This document shows positions 26,559 through 35,756 of a DNA stretch of 64,000 nucleotides, one piece after another. The translations under genes and the position numbers were made by a program. Within the stretch, counting starts at the first letter, position 1; the number at the start of each line of letters is the position of its first letter. A model generated the notes under the pieces. That model had not been told where the DNA came from. It did no database searches and saw only the letters and a program-made list of their open reading frames with translations. This DNA is from Ruminococcus sp. (lineage in GTDB: Bacteria; Bacillota; Clostridia; Lachnospirales; Lachnospiraceae): positions 1 to 64,000 of the forward strand of contig JAMPIB010000009.1 in the NCBI GenBank assembly GCA_023663085.1, read 5' to 3'.

Positions 26559-27555
26559 ACTCAAAATTCCTGTTCTTACGCTTTTTCTCAGCGCTGTTTT
26601 CTTTTGCTTCATAATTTTCATACGCCTTGACTATTTTCTGGACAAGCGGATGTCTGACAACATCCTTGCTCGTCAGGTTACAAAAGGCGATATCGTCTAT
26701 TTTAGCCAGTACTTTCGTGGCGATATCGAGTCCCGATCTGGTTCCCGGCGCCAGGTCCTTCTGGGAGGCGTCGCCTGTTACGACCACTTTGGAACCGAAG
26801 CCTATTCTGGTCAAAAACATTTTCATCTGCGCCGGTGTCGTATTCTGCGCTTCATCCAGAATAATATAGGCGTTGTCTAACGTTCTGCCGCGCATGTATG
26901 CTAACGGCGCGACTTCTATCAGACCTTTTTCCATATTCCGGGCAAAACTCTCCGCGCCCATGATCTGATAAAGCGCGTCATAAAGCGGCCGCAGATACGG
27001 GTCTACCTTGCTTTGCAGATCGCCGGGCAGAAAACCCAGTTTCTCGCCTGCTTCTATGGCCGGCCTCGTGAGGATGATGCGGCTTACTTCGTTGTTTTTA
27101 AAAGCCGTAATGGCCATGGCCATAGCCAGATAAGTCTTGCCGGTACCGGCCGGGCCGAGGCCGAAGACGATCATATTGTTCCTGATAGCGTCTACATACT
27201 GTTTCTGTCCCAGAGTCTTTGGTTTGACGGGTTTCCCGTTTATCGTATGGCAGATACAGTCTTCATCGATGGCAAGCAGAGCCTCTTCTTTATTCTCTTT
27301 TCCCAATTCTATCGCATAGTCGATATTCTGTTCCTGCAAAACATTCCCTCTTTTGGAAAGCACGACAAGCTCCTCAACCGTTCTTGCCGCCTTCTCCACA
27401 TCTTCTTTCCTGCCGCTTATCTTAACGACGCCATCCCTGTTGACGATCATGACGTGAAAATCATTCTCCAGTTTTCGGATATACATATCATATTCGCCGA
27501 ACAGATTCTGCATATGCTGTGCAGGAACATCCATTTTAACCGTAAATTCATCCAT
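26545..27555 (-). CDS. phoH: PhoH-family ATPase
   Basis: A 336-residue P-loop protein: N-terminal KH-like region (about 1-100), Walker A GPAGTGKT (134-141) and Walker B ILDEAQN (D234-E235). PhoH-like proteins are RNA-associated ATPases regularly encoded beside ybeY. The stop codon of yqfD lies 4 bases upstream and the HD-protein gene overlaps its end by 14 bases, showing a tight operon. Confidence 0.95.
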   Translation of the reverse strand: MDEFTVKMDVPAQHMQNLFGEYDMYIRKLENDFHVMIVNRDGVVKISGRKEDVEKAARTVEELVVLSKRGNVLQEQNIDYAIELGKENKEEALLAIDEDCICHTINGKPVKPKTLGQKQYVDAIRNNMIVFGLGPAGTGKTYLAMAMAITAFKNNEVSRIILTRPAIEAGEKLGFLPGDLQSKVDPYLRPLYDALYQIMGAESFARNMEKGLIEVAPLAYMRGRTLDNAYIILDEAQNTTPAQMKMFLTRIGFGSKVVVTGDASQKDLAPGTRSGLDIATKVLAKIDDIAFCNLTSKDVVRHPLVQKIVKAYENYEAKENSAEKKRKNRNFEYGRK

Positions 27556-27558
27556 CTG

Positions 27559-28833
27559 TTATTGTGTTGATACCTCTGTTTCATTTTCTGGTTCAGGGAT
27601 CTGTTCCACCGTATTGTCAACTGTTAAGACAGCCTCTTCCATGAGCTGCATCCTGACATTCAGCGTCCATTTATCCCTGCTTTTATTTATTGTAACATTT
27701 TTTTGCGCAATTTGAACCCCTTTTTCCTCTAAAGTCAGTAATATTTTATCCCATTCCTCCTGCATGATCTGCTGCATCTCTTCTTCTGTATGAGTCTTTT
27801 CCACTATCGTATATTCTCTGGCATATTTTATACCGTAAAAAACCGGCACAAAAAGATGATCTAACAGTTGCAGCTGTTTCTTCTCACCGGAAATATCATA
27901 TGTCTCAAAAGGCACTTTTCCGGCCGACAGATTCCATTCTTTTTCTTTCAGGCCAAGCAGCAGGATCCTTTTTTCCCTTCCGGAATATTCTTTATCCTGA
28001 TAAGCGGTCTTTCTTTCCACGCAGAGAGACTTATCATAAGCGATCAGAATATCCGCGTCCGCTGCGTAATACTGATATCTGCGTACCGTCGTATCATCAT
28101 TATAGACCGGTACGGCGCCGCTTACAAGAAGCTGTCCTTTTTCTACCGTATCGCCTACCGCTGCCTGCGGTATCCCCCTGCGGGTTATCATATAGACGAT
28201 AACGCCGTCCTTAGAGGCCACGAGATCCTTGCCGCCTTCGGGCGAATCCGCATGTTCTCCGGTTTCCTGCGCTTGTTGACCGGATGAGTCATACTCCGGG
28301 ACCTCGTTTTCACGGATCTGGATGATGAGCGTCGTGCCATCGATTTTTAAAGACGCCCATGTAATCATATCATATTCTTCCCGTAATTGCATTTCTAATT
28401 TTTCAATCTGTAAATTTTCTTTTTTCATGGCCGTATGGACGCCCTGGCTTTCCAGATAATCCAATAAGACATCATCTGTCAGGGAATAATTGCCGTCAAT
28501 CCGGATATCCCATATATAACGCGCCGTGAACATCCAGAAAAAAAGGCAGATGATAAGACCGGCCGCAAAGATTTTGCGTTTTTTTATTTTGGGCACAAAA
28601 AAAGGCAGTCCATATCTTTGTAAGACGGATGCCCTGGTGCCGGTTTTTCTAAGAAGCGTTTTTAAGGCAAAAAAACCCTTTACGCTTACTTTCATTGTGT
28701 AATGATCGCCGTGATTTTCAATATCCCAGACCAGAATATCATGATTTCCGCATAAATTTAAGAACCTCTCCGTAGAATATCCCCATACTTTGATGGAAAC
28801 ATAACCTTTTATATATTGCATCCAATGAAGCAT
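27559..28833 (-). CDS. yqfD: Sporulation protein YqfD
   Basis: A 424-residue membrane protein of the YqfD family, made in the mother cell during sporulation in Bacillus. It has a soluble N-terminal part (GYVSIKVWGYSTERFLNLC), one transmembrane segment (about residues 75-95: FAAGLIICLFFWMF), and an extracytoplasmic part with a POTRA-like segment and a long C-terminal domain. The ATG at 28833 agrees with the family N-terminus; a TTG at 28884 would add 17 residues and overlap yqfC by 23 bases. Confidence 0.88.
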   Translation of the reverse strand: MLHWMQYIKGYVSIKVWGYSTERFLNLCGNHDILVWDIENHGDHYTMKVSVKGFFALKTLLRKTGTRASVLQRYGLPFFVPKIKKRKIFAAGLIICLFFWMFTARYIWDIRIDGNYSLTDDVLLDYLESQGVHTAMKKENLQIEKLEMQLREEYDMITWASLKIDGTTLIIQIRENEVPEYDSSGQQAQETGEHADSPEGGKDLVASKDGVIVYMITRRGIPQAAVGDTVEKGQLLVSGAVPVYNDDTTVRRYQYYAADADILIAYDKSLCVERKTAYQDKEYSGREKRILLLGLKEKEWNLSAGKVPFETYDISGEKKQLQLLDHLFVPVFYGIKYAREYTIVEKTHTEEEMQQIMQEEWDKILLTLEEKGVQIAQKNVTINKSRDKWTLNVRMQLMEEAVLTVDNTVEQIPEPENETEVSTQ

Positions 28834-28861
28834 ACCGCTACCATGCCTTTCTGCCAGACGA

Positions 28862-29149
28862 TCATATATACCGCACACTTTCAATGTTTCCGCCTATTTT
28901 CATGTCCTCATTGGTATAGTAGTCGATGGAAAGCGCTCTGCCCTGAAAACAGATCTTGCAGTTCTTACCCTGCAAAACAATGGATTCTTTCGTATATTCT
29001 ATTATGCCCTTATAATTTTCTATAAATGCCTCACGATTGCCCGTGATGGTCACGATAGCATCTCCGAGCATAGAGTCTTTCGGAAGTTTTAAAGACTCCA
29101 CTATCATTTCTTTATGCCGCGATAAGGTGTTTTTAACAGGTTTTCTCAT
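28862..29149 (-). CDS. yqfC: Sporulation protein YqfC
   Basis: A 95-residue small protein matching YqfC in length (93 in B. subtilis), in the LPKDSMLGDAIVTITGNRE segment and in position directly before yqfD. YqfC is a sigma-E dependent sporulation protein. The ribosome site before the ATG at 29149 is poor, so an internal start cannot be excluded. The gene supports a spore-forming lifestyle or ancestry. Confidence 0.88.
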   Translation of the reverse strand: MRKPVKNTLSRHKEMIVESLKLPKDSMLGDAIVTITGNREAFIENYKGIIEYTKESIVLQGKNCKICFQGRALSIDYYTNEDMKIGGNIESVRYI

Positions 29150-29233
29150 AATACACTATATGAGAAAATCTGCCCCTTCATGACCGTAATTTTGGGGCGG
29201 CCGCAAAGCGCCTGTAGGCTTTCTTTCCCCGCG

Positions 29234-30538
29234 TCAGTCCACGATCCCCTTGATGAGCTGTCCGGGCGCAGGGGCCTTTTCACCGATATGATAAGCTTTT
29301 AAGAATCGCTCTCTGGCCATAGCCAGTCTCTCTTTATCATTGGCATGGAGTGCTGCCAGCGATTCGCCTGCCTTTACATAGCCGCCTTTCTTCTTATGCA
29401 GAATCAGTCCGACGCCAAGGTCTATCACACTTTCTTTGGTTTCCCTGCCGCCGCCAAGCAATAACGAACATACGCCAATTTCGTCGCAGTCTATTTTTTC
29501 GATATACCCTTCTTCTTTAGCCGGGATTTCTTCTATATAAGACGCCTTTGGAAGAAGCGAGGTATCATAGACTGCTGCGGCATTGCCGCCCTGTGCTTCT
29601 ACAAATTCCGCCAGCTTGGCAAGCGCCTGACCGTTTTCTATCACACGGTGCAGCATCTTCTCCGCCTCGTCTTTATCCCCGGCTGCGCCGGCTGCCAGTA
29701 ACATCTGCGCACCGAGCGTCATGCACAGCTTCGTAAAATCCTCCGGGCCTTTGCCTTTTAAGGTTTCTATCGCCTCTTTTACTTCCAGCGCGTTACCGAT
29801 GGCATATCCTAACGGCTCATCCATATCCGTTACGACCGCTGTCGTCTTTTTGCCGGCATGTTTTCCAAGCGCCGTCATCTCTCTGGCCAGCGCAAAAGCG
29901 TCTTCTTCTTTTTTCATGAAAGCGCCGCTGCCCGTTTTGACGTCGAGTACGATGGCATCCGCGCCGGAGGCCAGTTTCTTACTCATGATAGAGGCCGCGA
30001 TCAGCGACATATTATCGACGGTTGCCGTTACGTCACGCAGAGCATAGAGTTTCTTATCCGCCGGCGCGATATCCAGCGTCTGTCCCATGATGGATATACC
30101 GATACGGTTTACCTGCTCTATAAAATGTTCTGATGTGATCTGCGTGGAAAATCCCGGAAAACTTTCCAGTTTATCAATCGTACCGCCCGTATGACCGAGT
30201 CCTCTTCCGCTCATTTTGGCTATCTTAACGCCGCAGGCCGCCACCATGGGCGCAAGGGCTATCGATGTCTTGTCACCGACGCCGCCTGTGGAATGCTTAT
30301 CCACTTTAATCCCCTCTATCCCGGAAAGATCCAGCATATCGCCGCTGTGCGCCATCGCCATTGTCAGAGCGGCGGTTTCTTCCGCCGTCATCTTCTGAAA
30401 ATAAATGGCCATCATCAGAGCCGACATCTGATAATCAGGAATCCTTCCCGCGGTATATTCCAAGATCATAAAATCAATCTCTTCTTTCGTAAGAGCGGCT
30501 CCATTGCGCTTTTTCATGATAAGATCATACATTCTCAT
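29234..30538 (-). CDS. pdp: Pyrimidine-nucleoside (thymidine) phosphorylase
   Basis: A 434-residue nucleoside phosphorylase releasing uracil or thymine and (deoxy)ribose 1-phosphate for salvage or catabolism. The signature KVDKHSTGGVGDK lies at about 78-90, followed by MSGRGLGHTGGT. Length fits Pdp/DeoA. It starts 28 bases after rlmH and continues that transcript. Confidence 0.94.
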   Translation of the reverse strand: MRMYDLIMKKRNGAALTKEEIDFMILEYTAGRIPDYQMSALMMAIYFQKMTAEETAALTMAMAHSGDMLDLSGIEGIKVDKHSTGGVGDKTSIALAPMVAACGVKIAKMSGRGLGHTGGTIDKLESFPGFSTQITSEHFIEQVNRIGISIMGQTLDIAPADKKLYALRDVTATVDNMSLIAASIMSKKLASGADAIVLDVKTGSGAFMKKEEDAFALAREMTALGKHAGKKTTAVVTDMDEPLGYAIGNALEVKEAIETLKGKGPEDFTKLCMTLGAQMLLAAGAAGDKDEAEKMLHRVIENGQALAKLAEFVEAQGGNAAAVYDTSLLPKASYIEEIPAKEEGYIEKIDCDEIGVCSLLLGGGRETKESVIDLGVGLILHKKKGGYVKAGESLAALHANDKERLAMARERFLKAYHIGEKAPAPGQLIKGIVD

Positions 30539-30566
30539 ACAGGCAATACTCCTTTTATCCAGGATT

Positions 30567-31052
30567 TTATTTATGATAGGGTTCGTTTCTGATGATACGG
30601 TAACTGCGGTATATCTGCTCCAACAAAATAACCCGCATCAACTGATGGGGGAATGTCATTTTGGAAAAACTGAGCGACAGATTGGCACGGTTGCACACTT
30701 TGCTGTGCAGTCCGAGCGAGCCGCCGATCACAAACTGGATATGGCTGACGCCATAAGCCATGAGTTTTTCTATTTTGGCTGCAAAATCCTCAGAATTCAT
30801 GGATATTCCAATGATATCCAGCGTTATCAGATAAGAACCCTCCTTATCTTTGATGTGTTTCAGGATACGATCCGCCTCTTTGGCTTTGATCTGATCCCGT
30901 TCCTCGCACCCGGCATTTTCAGGCACCGGTTCATCTTCTACCTGAATGATCTCCAGTTTCACATAATTTTTCAGACGCTTGGTATATTCGCTTATCGCAT
31001 CCCGAATATATTTTTCTTTGATCTTTCCGACTGTAATAATGGTAATCTTCAT
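30567..31052 (-). CDS. rlmH: 23S rRNA (pseudouridine1915-N3)-methyltransferase
   Basis: A 161-residue SPOUT methyltransferase that modifies pseudouridine 1915 of 23S rRNA. The SAM-binding knot FVIGGSLGL (about 107-115) and the C-terminal LSFSKMTFPHQLMRVILLEQ are diagnostic. The start codon is 3 bases from the stop of the zinc-ribbon gene, so the two are coupled. Length is the normal 155-161 residues. Confidence 0.96.
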   Translation of the reverse strand: MKITIITVGKIKEKYIRDAISEYTKRLKNYVKLEIIQVEDEPVPENAGCEERDQIKAKEADRILKHIKDKEGSYLITLDIIGISMNSEDFAAKIEKLMAYGVSHIQFVIGGSLGLHSKVCNRANLSLSFSKMTFPHQLMRVILLEQIYRSYRIIRNEPYHK

Positions 31053-31055
31053 ATG

Positions 31056-31754
31056 TTAAAATAGATTCTGATAGTAATCATCCACAAAATGATCCAGAAA
31101 TTCTTCCTCCAGATTCATGTATTTTTCTTTTATCAACTGTTTCATCTTATCGGCACGTCTGAAATACTTCTGTTCTTCCGCGATCTCTTCTTCTCCGAAG
31201 AGACCTTCGTCTATGTACGCCGCACTCAGATTTTCATCGCACCATTTGGTGATCTGTGTCAGGATCAGGTCTTCCGACTCCGCTTTCACAGAGAGGATCT
31301 TAAAGTTTTTCATGGAAACAATACCGAAAATAATGAAAAGCAGAAAAAGTGCTCCCATAACGCCACAGATAAAATATTTCGTTGTAATGGCATTACGATA
31401 CAGCGGAATGACATCAAGCAGTACCAGTAAAGAAAGAATAAATCCGATAACGCCGATCAATAAGAGCATATAGGCGGATGATCTGTTTTCCGCTGCTTTC
31501 TGTGCGCTGTTCTGATACGGAGTATGCCACGGACTGCGCGCCGTCCTGACAGATTCCATTCCGGCTCCCTCTTCTTCCATATCCCCGGCAGCCAGCTCCT
31601 CCATCAGGATATCATCATCCGCCTCTGTCTCCATTAAGGATAGCAGGGAATCTTCTTTATCCTCTTCAAGATTTTCGACAAGTTCGGCGCCGCAGTCGGC
31701 ACAGACGGTTATTCCTTCCACATATTCATTCTTACAATTAGGACACCAGGGCAT
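31056..31754 (-). CDS. Zinc-ribbon membrane protein of unknown function
   Basis: A 232-residue protein with an N-terminal zinc ribbon (CPNC...CADC, residues 4-23), an acidic linker, two adjacent transmembrane segments (about 100-160) and a charged cytoplasmic tail (LITKWCDENLSAAYID). The start at 31754 is preferred because AGGAG lies eight bases upstream; the ATG at 31763 has only three bases of spacing. It is preceded by a strong promoter overlapped by a perfect 19-base inverted repeat. The architecture recalls the larger protein at 35804-37315. Function unknown. Confidence 0.7.
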   Translation of the reverse strand: MPWCPNCKNEYVEGITVCADCGAELVENLEEDKEDSLLSLMETEADDDILMEELAAGDMEEEGAGMESVRTARSPWHTPYQNSAQKAAENRSSAYMLLLIGVIGFILSLLVLLDVIPLYRNAITTKYFICGVMGALFLLFIIFGIVSMKNFKILSVKAESEDLILTQITKWCDENLSAAYIDEGLFGEEEIAEEQKYFRRADKMKQLIKEKYMNLEEEFLDHFVDDYYQNLF

Positions 31755-31768
31755 ATCATCCACTCCTT

Positions 31769-31787
31769 ATGTATGAAATTCATACAT
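31769..31787. promoter_or_regulatory. Perfect 19-base inverted repeat, probable operator
   Basis: ATGTATGAAATTCATACAT: two 9-base arms around a single central A, sitting just downstream of the -10 element and overlapping the expected transcription start of the zinc-ribbon gene. I do not recognise the regulator; it is not a Fur, PerR, Rex, CodY or LexA type site. Confidence 0.65.
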
Positions 31788-31790
31788 CAT

Positions 31791-31819
31791 ATTATAAACG
31801 ATATGCCGCATGGTTTCAA
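31791..31819 (-). promoter_or_regulatory. Promoter of the zinc-ribbon/rlmH/pdp transcript
   Basis: On the minus strand TTGAAA (31814-31819), a 17-base spacer and a perfect TATAAT (31791-31796), about 37 bases before the start codon at 31754. Confidence 0.75.
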
Positions 31820-31826
31820 GATTTAT

Positions 31827-32954
31827 CTATTTTCCCGCCGCCGGCTTTAACAGTTCGCGCATACCCTGGTTTTTGTTATCGTCTTTATCAATATCCATAT
31901 ACTGATCGGTTTCTTTCAGTTTACGCCATACGGAGCACTCGCCAATTGCGCTCATATCACGCCACAGGTCAAATACACCGTTTGCAGCGATTCCTTCCCA
32001 TTCCTCGATAACTCCTGCATAATCCACCGTATTGGCATACATTTCCCCATCATAGAGGCCATCCGTAAAATTACCGATCACATTCTGTATCGTTCTTTCA
32101 CGCACTTCCAGTTGGCTGATATCGACATCATAATGCTCGGCTCCTTCACCGTTTGGCAGATCGTTACTCCAGTTTCCGGCATAACTGTGCGCCTGATAGA
32201 TCCCGCCGTTAGTCACTTTATCACTGGCTCCGATATAAAAACGATACCAGCGGCCATCGCCGCTTCGTACACCATGCGACCAGGAACCGTAATAATAGGT
32301 ATTATTTTCATAAATGGCAAGCCCGATACCATCCGGTACGCCGGAGGCATCAATATCTCCGCTGTAATAATAGGAATTGGTTCCATTCAATCCGGCGGAA
32401 AGCTTTACATATCGCTTTAAATGCGCCAGATCCCATACCGCATCAAGATTATTATCCGCAAAATAGGGCATCATTTCGTTCAAAATAAATTCTTTGGTAT
32501 AAGAGACGTCGTTTTCATCTTCAATATCTACGATAATGGCCGTTTTATCCGCTGTTTCGGGCTCTAACGGAGTTTCCGCTTCTGTTCCAGCGTCAGTCTG
32601 TGTATCTCCCTGCACAGGCGTGATATCAGCTTTTTCCACAATGATCGCATCCTGTCCGGGAATCTCCGGCGTGATATCGTTTTCCTTCTGCTGTCTGGCA
32701 TAATCGGTGATCTCCTGCGCCAGATCCTCTGTATCGGCAGTCGTTGTTTCCGATTTCCCGGCCGGCAGGAAAATCAATAATGCGCAGATACAGATCAGTA
32801 AGATTATGATAATGCCGATCAGGACCATGATAAGAGTTTTCCTGCTATCCTGCTCATTCTCATCATGATCCCTTTTCCCGGCCAGTTTCATGATATGTTC
32901 CTCTTCTTTACCTGTTTTCTTCTGCTCTTCATTATTTTGTTCCATTAAGTTCAT
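31827..32954 (-). CDS. Membrane-anchored MORN-repeat-like protein
   Basis: A 375-residue protein: cytoplasmic charged N-terminus, one transmembrane segment (about 43-63: VLIGIIIILLICICALLIF), an acidic/Thr-rich extracellular stalk, and a C-terminal domain with MORN-like units (YYYGSWSHGVRSGDGRWY; YAGNWSNDLPNGEGAEHY; IGNFTDGLYDGEM). MORN units in bacteria are thought to mediate envelope or protein contacts. The ATG at 32954 is favoured over a GTG at 32966 because AAAGG lies 12 rather than 0 bases away. Function unknown. Confidence 0.65.
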   Translation of the reverse strand: MNLMEQNNEEQKKTGKEEEHIMKLAGKRDHDENEQDSRKTLIMVLIGIIIILLICICALLIFLPAGKSETTTADTEDLAQEITDYARQQKENDITPEIPGQDAIIVEKADITPVQGDTQTDAGTEAETPLEPETADKTAIIVDIEDENDVSYTKEFILNEMMPYFADNNLDAVWDLAHLKRYVKLSAGLNGTNSYYYSGDIDASGVPDGIGLAIYENNTYYYGSWSHGVRSGDGRWYRFYIGASDKVTNGGIYQAHSYAGNWSNDLPNGEGAEHYDVDISQLEVRERTIQNVIGNFTDGLYDGEMYANTVDYAGVIEEWEGIAANGVFDLWRDMSAIGECSVWRKLKETDQYMDIDKDDNKNQGMRELLKPAAGK

Positions 32955-32991
32955 ATGAATGACCACGCCTTTCTTTCATTTTGTGTGGATA

Positions 32992-33291
32992 CTACTTTTC
33001 ATAATCCAGACAGACCCTTCTATCCACAACGCCCACGATAAAATCTTTCGCCTTTAAATGTTCGGGATGACTCTGGTATTTATCCAGCGCCTCTTTCGAT
33101 TCAAAAGTGCTGATGAGGGCAACATCGCAATTACTGGAATCCATCTCATTTTTAACGACCTGTATGGAAACCGTTCCCGGAACCAGCTCCTTAATGGCCT
33201 CCAGTTCCTTTTTCATCCGCGCTGCGGCCGCATTTTTTTCCTCCGCCGTCAGATCCTCATTAAAGTTCCATAAAACAATATGCTGTATCAT
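32992..33291 (-). CDS. Dabb (stress-responsive A/B barrel) domain protein
   Basis: A 99-residue ferredoxin-fold dimeric barrel protein opening with MIQHIVLWNF and ending in VVDRRVCLDYEK, the normal Dabb length. The family covers stress-induced proteins and some cyclases; no catalytic role can be assigned. CGGAGGG precedes the ATG. Confidence 0.85.
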   Translation of the reverse strand: MIQHIVLWNFNEDLTAEEKNAAAARMKKELEAIKELVPGTVSIQVVKNEMDSSNCDVALISTFESKEALDKYQSHPEHLKAKDFIVGVVDRRVCLDYEK

Positions 33292-33401
33292 TTCCCATTC
33301 CCTCCGTTATCTTTTCTCATTATAATCTGATATCCTTAATAAATTATCGGGAAAATTATTAAGTTTTTCTTATTTTCTCAAATAAGAAATTCCTTGTTTT
33401 T

Positions 33402-33435
33402 AAAAAAAGAGGTACGGAGTCATTCCATACCTCTC
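33402..33435 (-). terminator. Rho-independent terminator after nfnB
   Basis: On the minus strand AGAGGTATGGA, loop ATGAC, TCCGTACCTCT and then seven T residues, 12 bases past the stop codon. A second AT-rich hairpin (TTCTTATTT / AAATAAGAA) follows at 33368-33389. Confidence 0.88.
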
Positions 33436-33446
33436 TTAAAAATCCC

Positions 33447-34829
33447 TTAGCGGGACAGATATTCGTCGATTCCCTTAGCCGCCGATTTGCCGGCACCCAT
33501 AGCCAGAATGACTGTAGCGGCGCCTGTGACCGCATCACCGCCGGCATAAACGCCTTCTTTAGTCGTTTTGCCGTATTCTTCATCGGCTACGATACATTTT
33601 CTCTTATTGACTTCCAGTCCCTCTGTCGTAGAGGAGATCAGCGGATTCGGGGAAGTACCGAGAGACATGATGACCGTATCCACGTTCATCACAAACTCGG
33701 AATCCGGAATCTCTACCGGACGTCTCCTGCCGGAATCATCGGGTTCGCCAAGTTCCATTCTTACACATTTCATACCGCATACCCAGCCGTTTTCATCCGC
33801 TAATATTTCTGTCGGATTGGTCAGCAGATCAAAGATGATGCCCTCTTCTTTGGCATGATGCACTTCTTCCACACGGGCCGGCAGTTCTTCTTCGCTCCGG
33901 CGATAGACGATATGCACTTTGGCACCCAGACGCAGAGCCGTCCGCGCTGCATCCATGGCCACATTGCCGCCGCCTACGACTGCGACTTCCTTACCGCGCA
34001 TGATCGGCGTATCGGCACCCTCATGGAATGCTTTCATCAGATTGCTCCTCGTCAGATATTCATTGGCTGAAAATACGCCGTTGGCCTGTTCTCCGGGGAT
34101 TCCCATAAACTTGGGCAGACCCGCGCCGGAGCCAATGAATACGGCATCAAATCCTTCTTCTTCCATAAGTTCGTCGATGGTCACGGATTTGCCGATCACG
34201 ACATTGGTCTCAATCTTTACACCCAGCGATCTTACATTTTCAATTTCTTTGGCCACTACGTCCTCTTTGGGAAGACGAAATTCCGGGATACCGTATACGA
34301 GTACGCCGCCCGCTTCGTGAAGGGCCTCGAAAATGGTTACGTCATAACCCATTTTTGCAAGATCTCCTGCACAGGTAAGTCCGGCGGGGCCGGAACCGAT
34401 GACTGCCACTTTTTTATTTTTTTTCTCCTTGGCGCCTTCCGGCTTTACATTATTATCTCTCGCCCAGTCGGCTACGAAACGTTCCAGCTTGCCGATGGAG
34501 ATCGGCTCGCCTTTGATTCCGCGGATACATTTGCCCTCACACTGGCTCTCCTGCGGGCATACACGGCCGCAGACGGCAGGCAGCGACGAAGATTCGCTGA
34601 TCACCTGATAAGCGGCGGCAATATCGCCCTCTTTTACTTTCTCGATAAATCCCGGTATATTAATGGCTACGGGACAGCCCTTGATACACTGTGCATTTTT
34701 ACAGTTGATACAGCGCTCCGCCTCGCACATTGCCTCTTCTTTATCATAGCCGAGACAAACTTCTTCAAAGTTTGCCGCGCGCACCCTGGCATCCTGTTCT
34801 CTGACAGGTACTTTTTTTAACACATCCAT
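33447..34829 (-). CDS. nfnB: Electron-bifurcating NADH-dependent ferredoxin:NADP+ oxidoreductase, large subunit
   Basis: A 460-residue flavoprotein of the glutamate synthase small subunit/GltD family. N-terminal Cys-rich iron-sulfur region (CINCKNAQCIKGCP, VCGRVCPQESQCEGKC, about 40-105), FAD motif GSGPAGLTCAGDLAKMG (about 145-161), NAD(P) motif GGGNVAMDAARTA (about 287-299), and C-terminal YAGGDAVTGAATVI. It is often annotated gltA, but its neighbour 21 bases upstream encodes the matching NfnA-like subunit and no large glutamate synthase subunit is present, so the NfnAB/SudAB bifurcating complex is the better reading. Confidence 0.85.
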   Translation of the reverse strand: MDVLKKVPVREQDARVRAANFEEVCLGYDKEEAMCEAERCINCKNAQCIKGCPVAINIPGFIEKVKEGDIAAAYQVISESSSLPAVCGRVCPQESQCEGKCIRGIKGEPISIGKLERFVADWARDNNVKPEGAKEKKNKKVAVIGSGPAGLTCAGDLAKMGYDVTIFEALHEAGGVLVYGIPEFRLPKEDVVAKEIENVRSLGVKIETNVVIGKSVTIDELMEEEGFDAVFIGSGAGLPKFMGIPGEQANGVFSANEYLTRSNLMKAFHEGADTPIMRGKEVAVVGGGNVAMDAARTALRLGAKVHIVYRRSEEELPARVEEVHHAKEEGIIFDLLTNPTEILADENGWVCGMKCVRMELGEPDDSGRRRPVEIPDSEFVMNVDTVIMSLGTSPNPLISSTTEGLEVNKRKCIVADEEYGKTTKEGVYAGGDAVTGAATVILAMGAGKSAAKGIDEYLSR

Positions 34830-34850
34830 TCTGATATTTCCGCTCCTTTC

Positions 34851-35735
34851 TCAGCCTGCGCAGTTTCCGCATCCGCCATGATGGGTCGCCCCTTCTCTGG
34901 CTTTTAAAAAGGCTCTTCCTTCTTCTGTTTTATAAATCTGCTGGCGTTTCATCGCCTGATCGAAATCCACTTTATGTCCGTCAAATTCCGGGCCGTCTAC
35001 ACAGGCGAACTTCACTTCGCCGCCTACGGTCACACGGCAGGCGCCGCACATTCCCGTACCATCCACCATGATGGGGTTCAGACTGACAATGGTAGGAATC
35101 TGCAAGTTTTCCGTCATTTTGCAGACGAATTTCATCATGATCATCGGGCCGATCGCCACGCAGACGTCATAATGTTTTCCTTCTTTTTCCACAAGATCCT
35201 GAATGGTCTGTGTGACCATACCGCTTCTTCCATAAGAACCGTCATCGGTCGTCACATAGAGATTACCGGCTACAGCCTTCATTTCTTCTTCTAAGATCAA
35301 GAGGTCTTTGGTCTTGGCGCCGACGATAACGTCCGCCTCTATGCCTTTTTCATGCAGCCACTTGACCTGGGGATATACCGGCGCCGTTCCCACGCCGCCC
35401 GCTACGAAAAGCATCTTCCTTGTTTTTAACGTATCTAAATCCTCTTTCACAAATTCAGAAGGCATTCCCAGAGGCCCCACGAAATCATGGAAACTGTCTC
35501 CTGCCTTTAGGGCCGACATCTTCTGCGTAGCCGCGCCGACGATCTGGAACACTATGGTAACAGTCCCTTTCTGTCTGTCATAGTCACAAATAGTAAGCGG
35601 AATCCGCTCTCCGTTTTCATCCATTCTGACAATGATAAACTGTCCCGGCTGGCAGGATTTCGCAACGCGCGCTGCCTCTACCACCATAAGGTATATATTC
35701 GTTGTCAGTTCCTCAGCCTGTAAAATTTTGTACAT
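34851..35735 (-). CDS. nfnA: NfnA-type FAD/NAD(H)-binding subunit (ferredoxin-NADP reductase alpha)
   Basis: A 294-residue protein of the dihydroorotate dehydrogenase electron-transfer family: FAD-binding barrel with GQFIIVRMDENGERIPLTI (about 36-54), NAD motif VAGGVGTAPVYPQ, and a [2Fe-2S] loop MCGACRVTVGG with a later Cys (FACVDGPEFDG) near residue 240. With NfnB it couples NADH and reduced ferredoxin to two NADPH. The ATG at 35735 has TTGGAGG ten bases upstream; an ATG at 35756 precedes that site. Confidence 0.87.
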   Translation of the reverse strand: MYKILQAEELTTNIYLMVVEAARVAKSCQPGQFIIVRMDENGERIPLTICDYDRQKGTVTIVFQIVGAATQKMSALKAGDSFHDFVGPLGMPSEFVKEDLDTLKTRKMLFVAGGVGTAPVYPQVKWLHEKGIEADVIVGAKTKDLLILEEEMKAVAGNLYVTTDDGSYGRSGMVTQTIQDLVEKEGKHYDVCVAIGPMIMMKFVCKMTENLQIPTIVSLNPIMVDGTGMCGACRVTVGGEVKFACVDGPEFDGHKVDFDQAMKRQQIYKTEEGRAFLKAREGATHHGGCGNCAG

Positions 35736-35756
35736 TACTTTCCATCCTCCAATCAT

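Noticed and set aside
34317..34820. Long plus-strand open frame inside nfnB
   Set aside because: It lies wholly opposite a strongly supported gene, has no ribosome site and no recognisable domain. The same applies to other plus-strand frames such as 41-1462, 5419-5808, 9538-10323 and 46358-47035.
33447..35735. Glutamate synthase
   Set aside because: The large glutamine-amidotransferase subunit is absent and the partner is an NfnA-type FAD/[2Fe-2S] subunit, so NfnAB is the better call.
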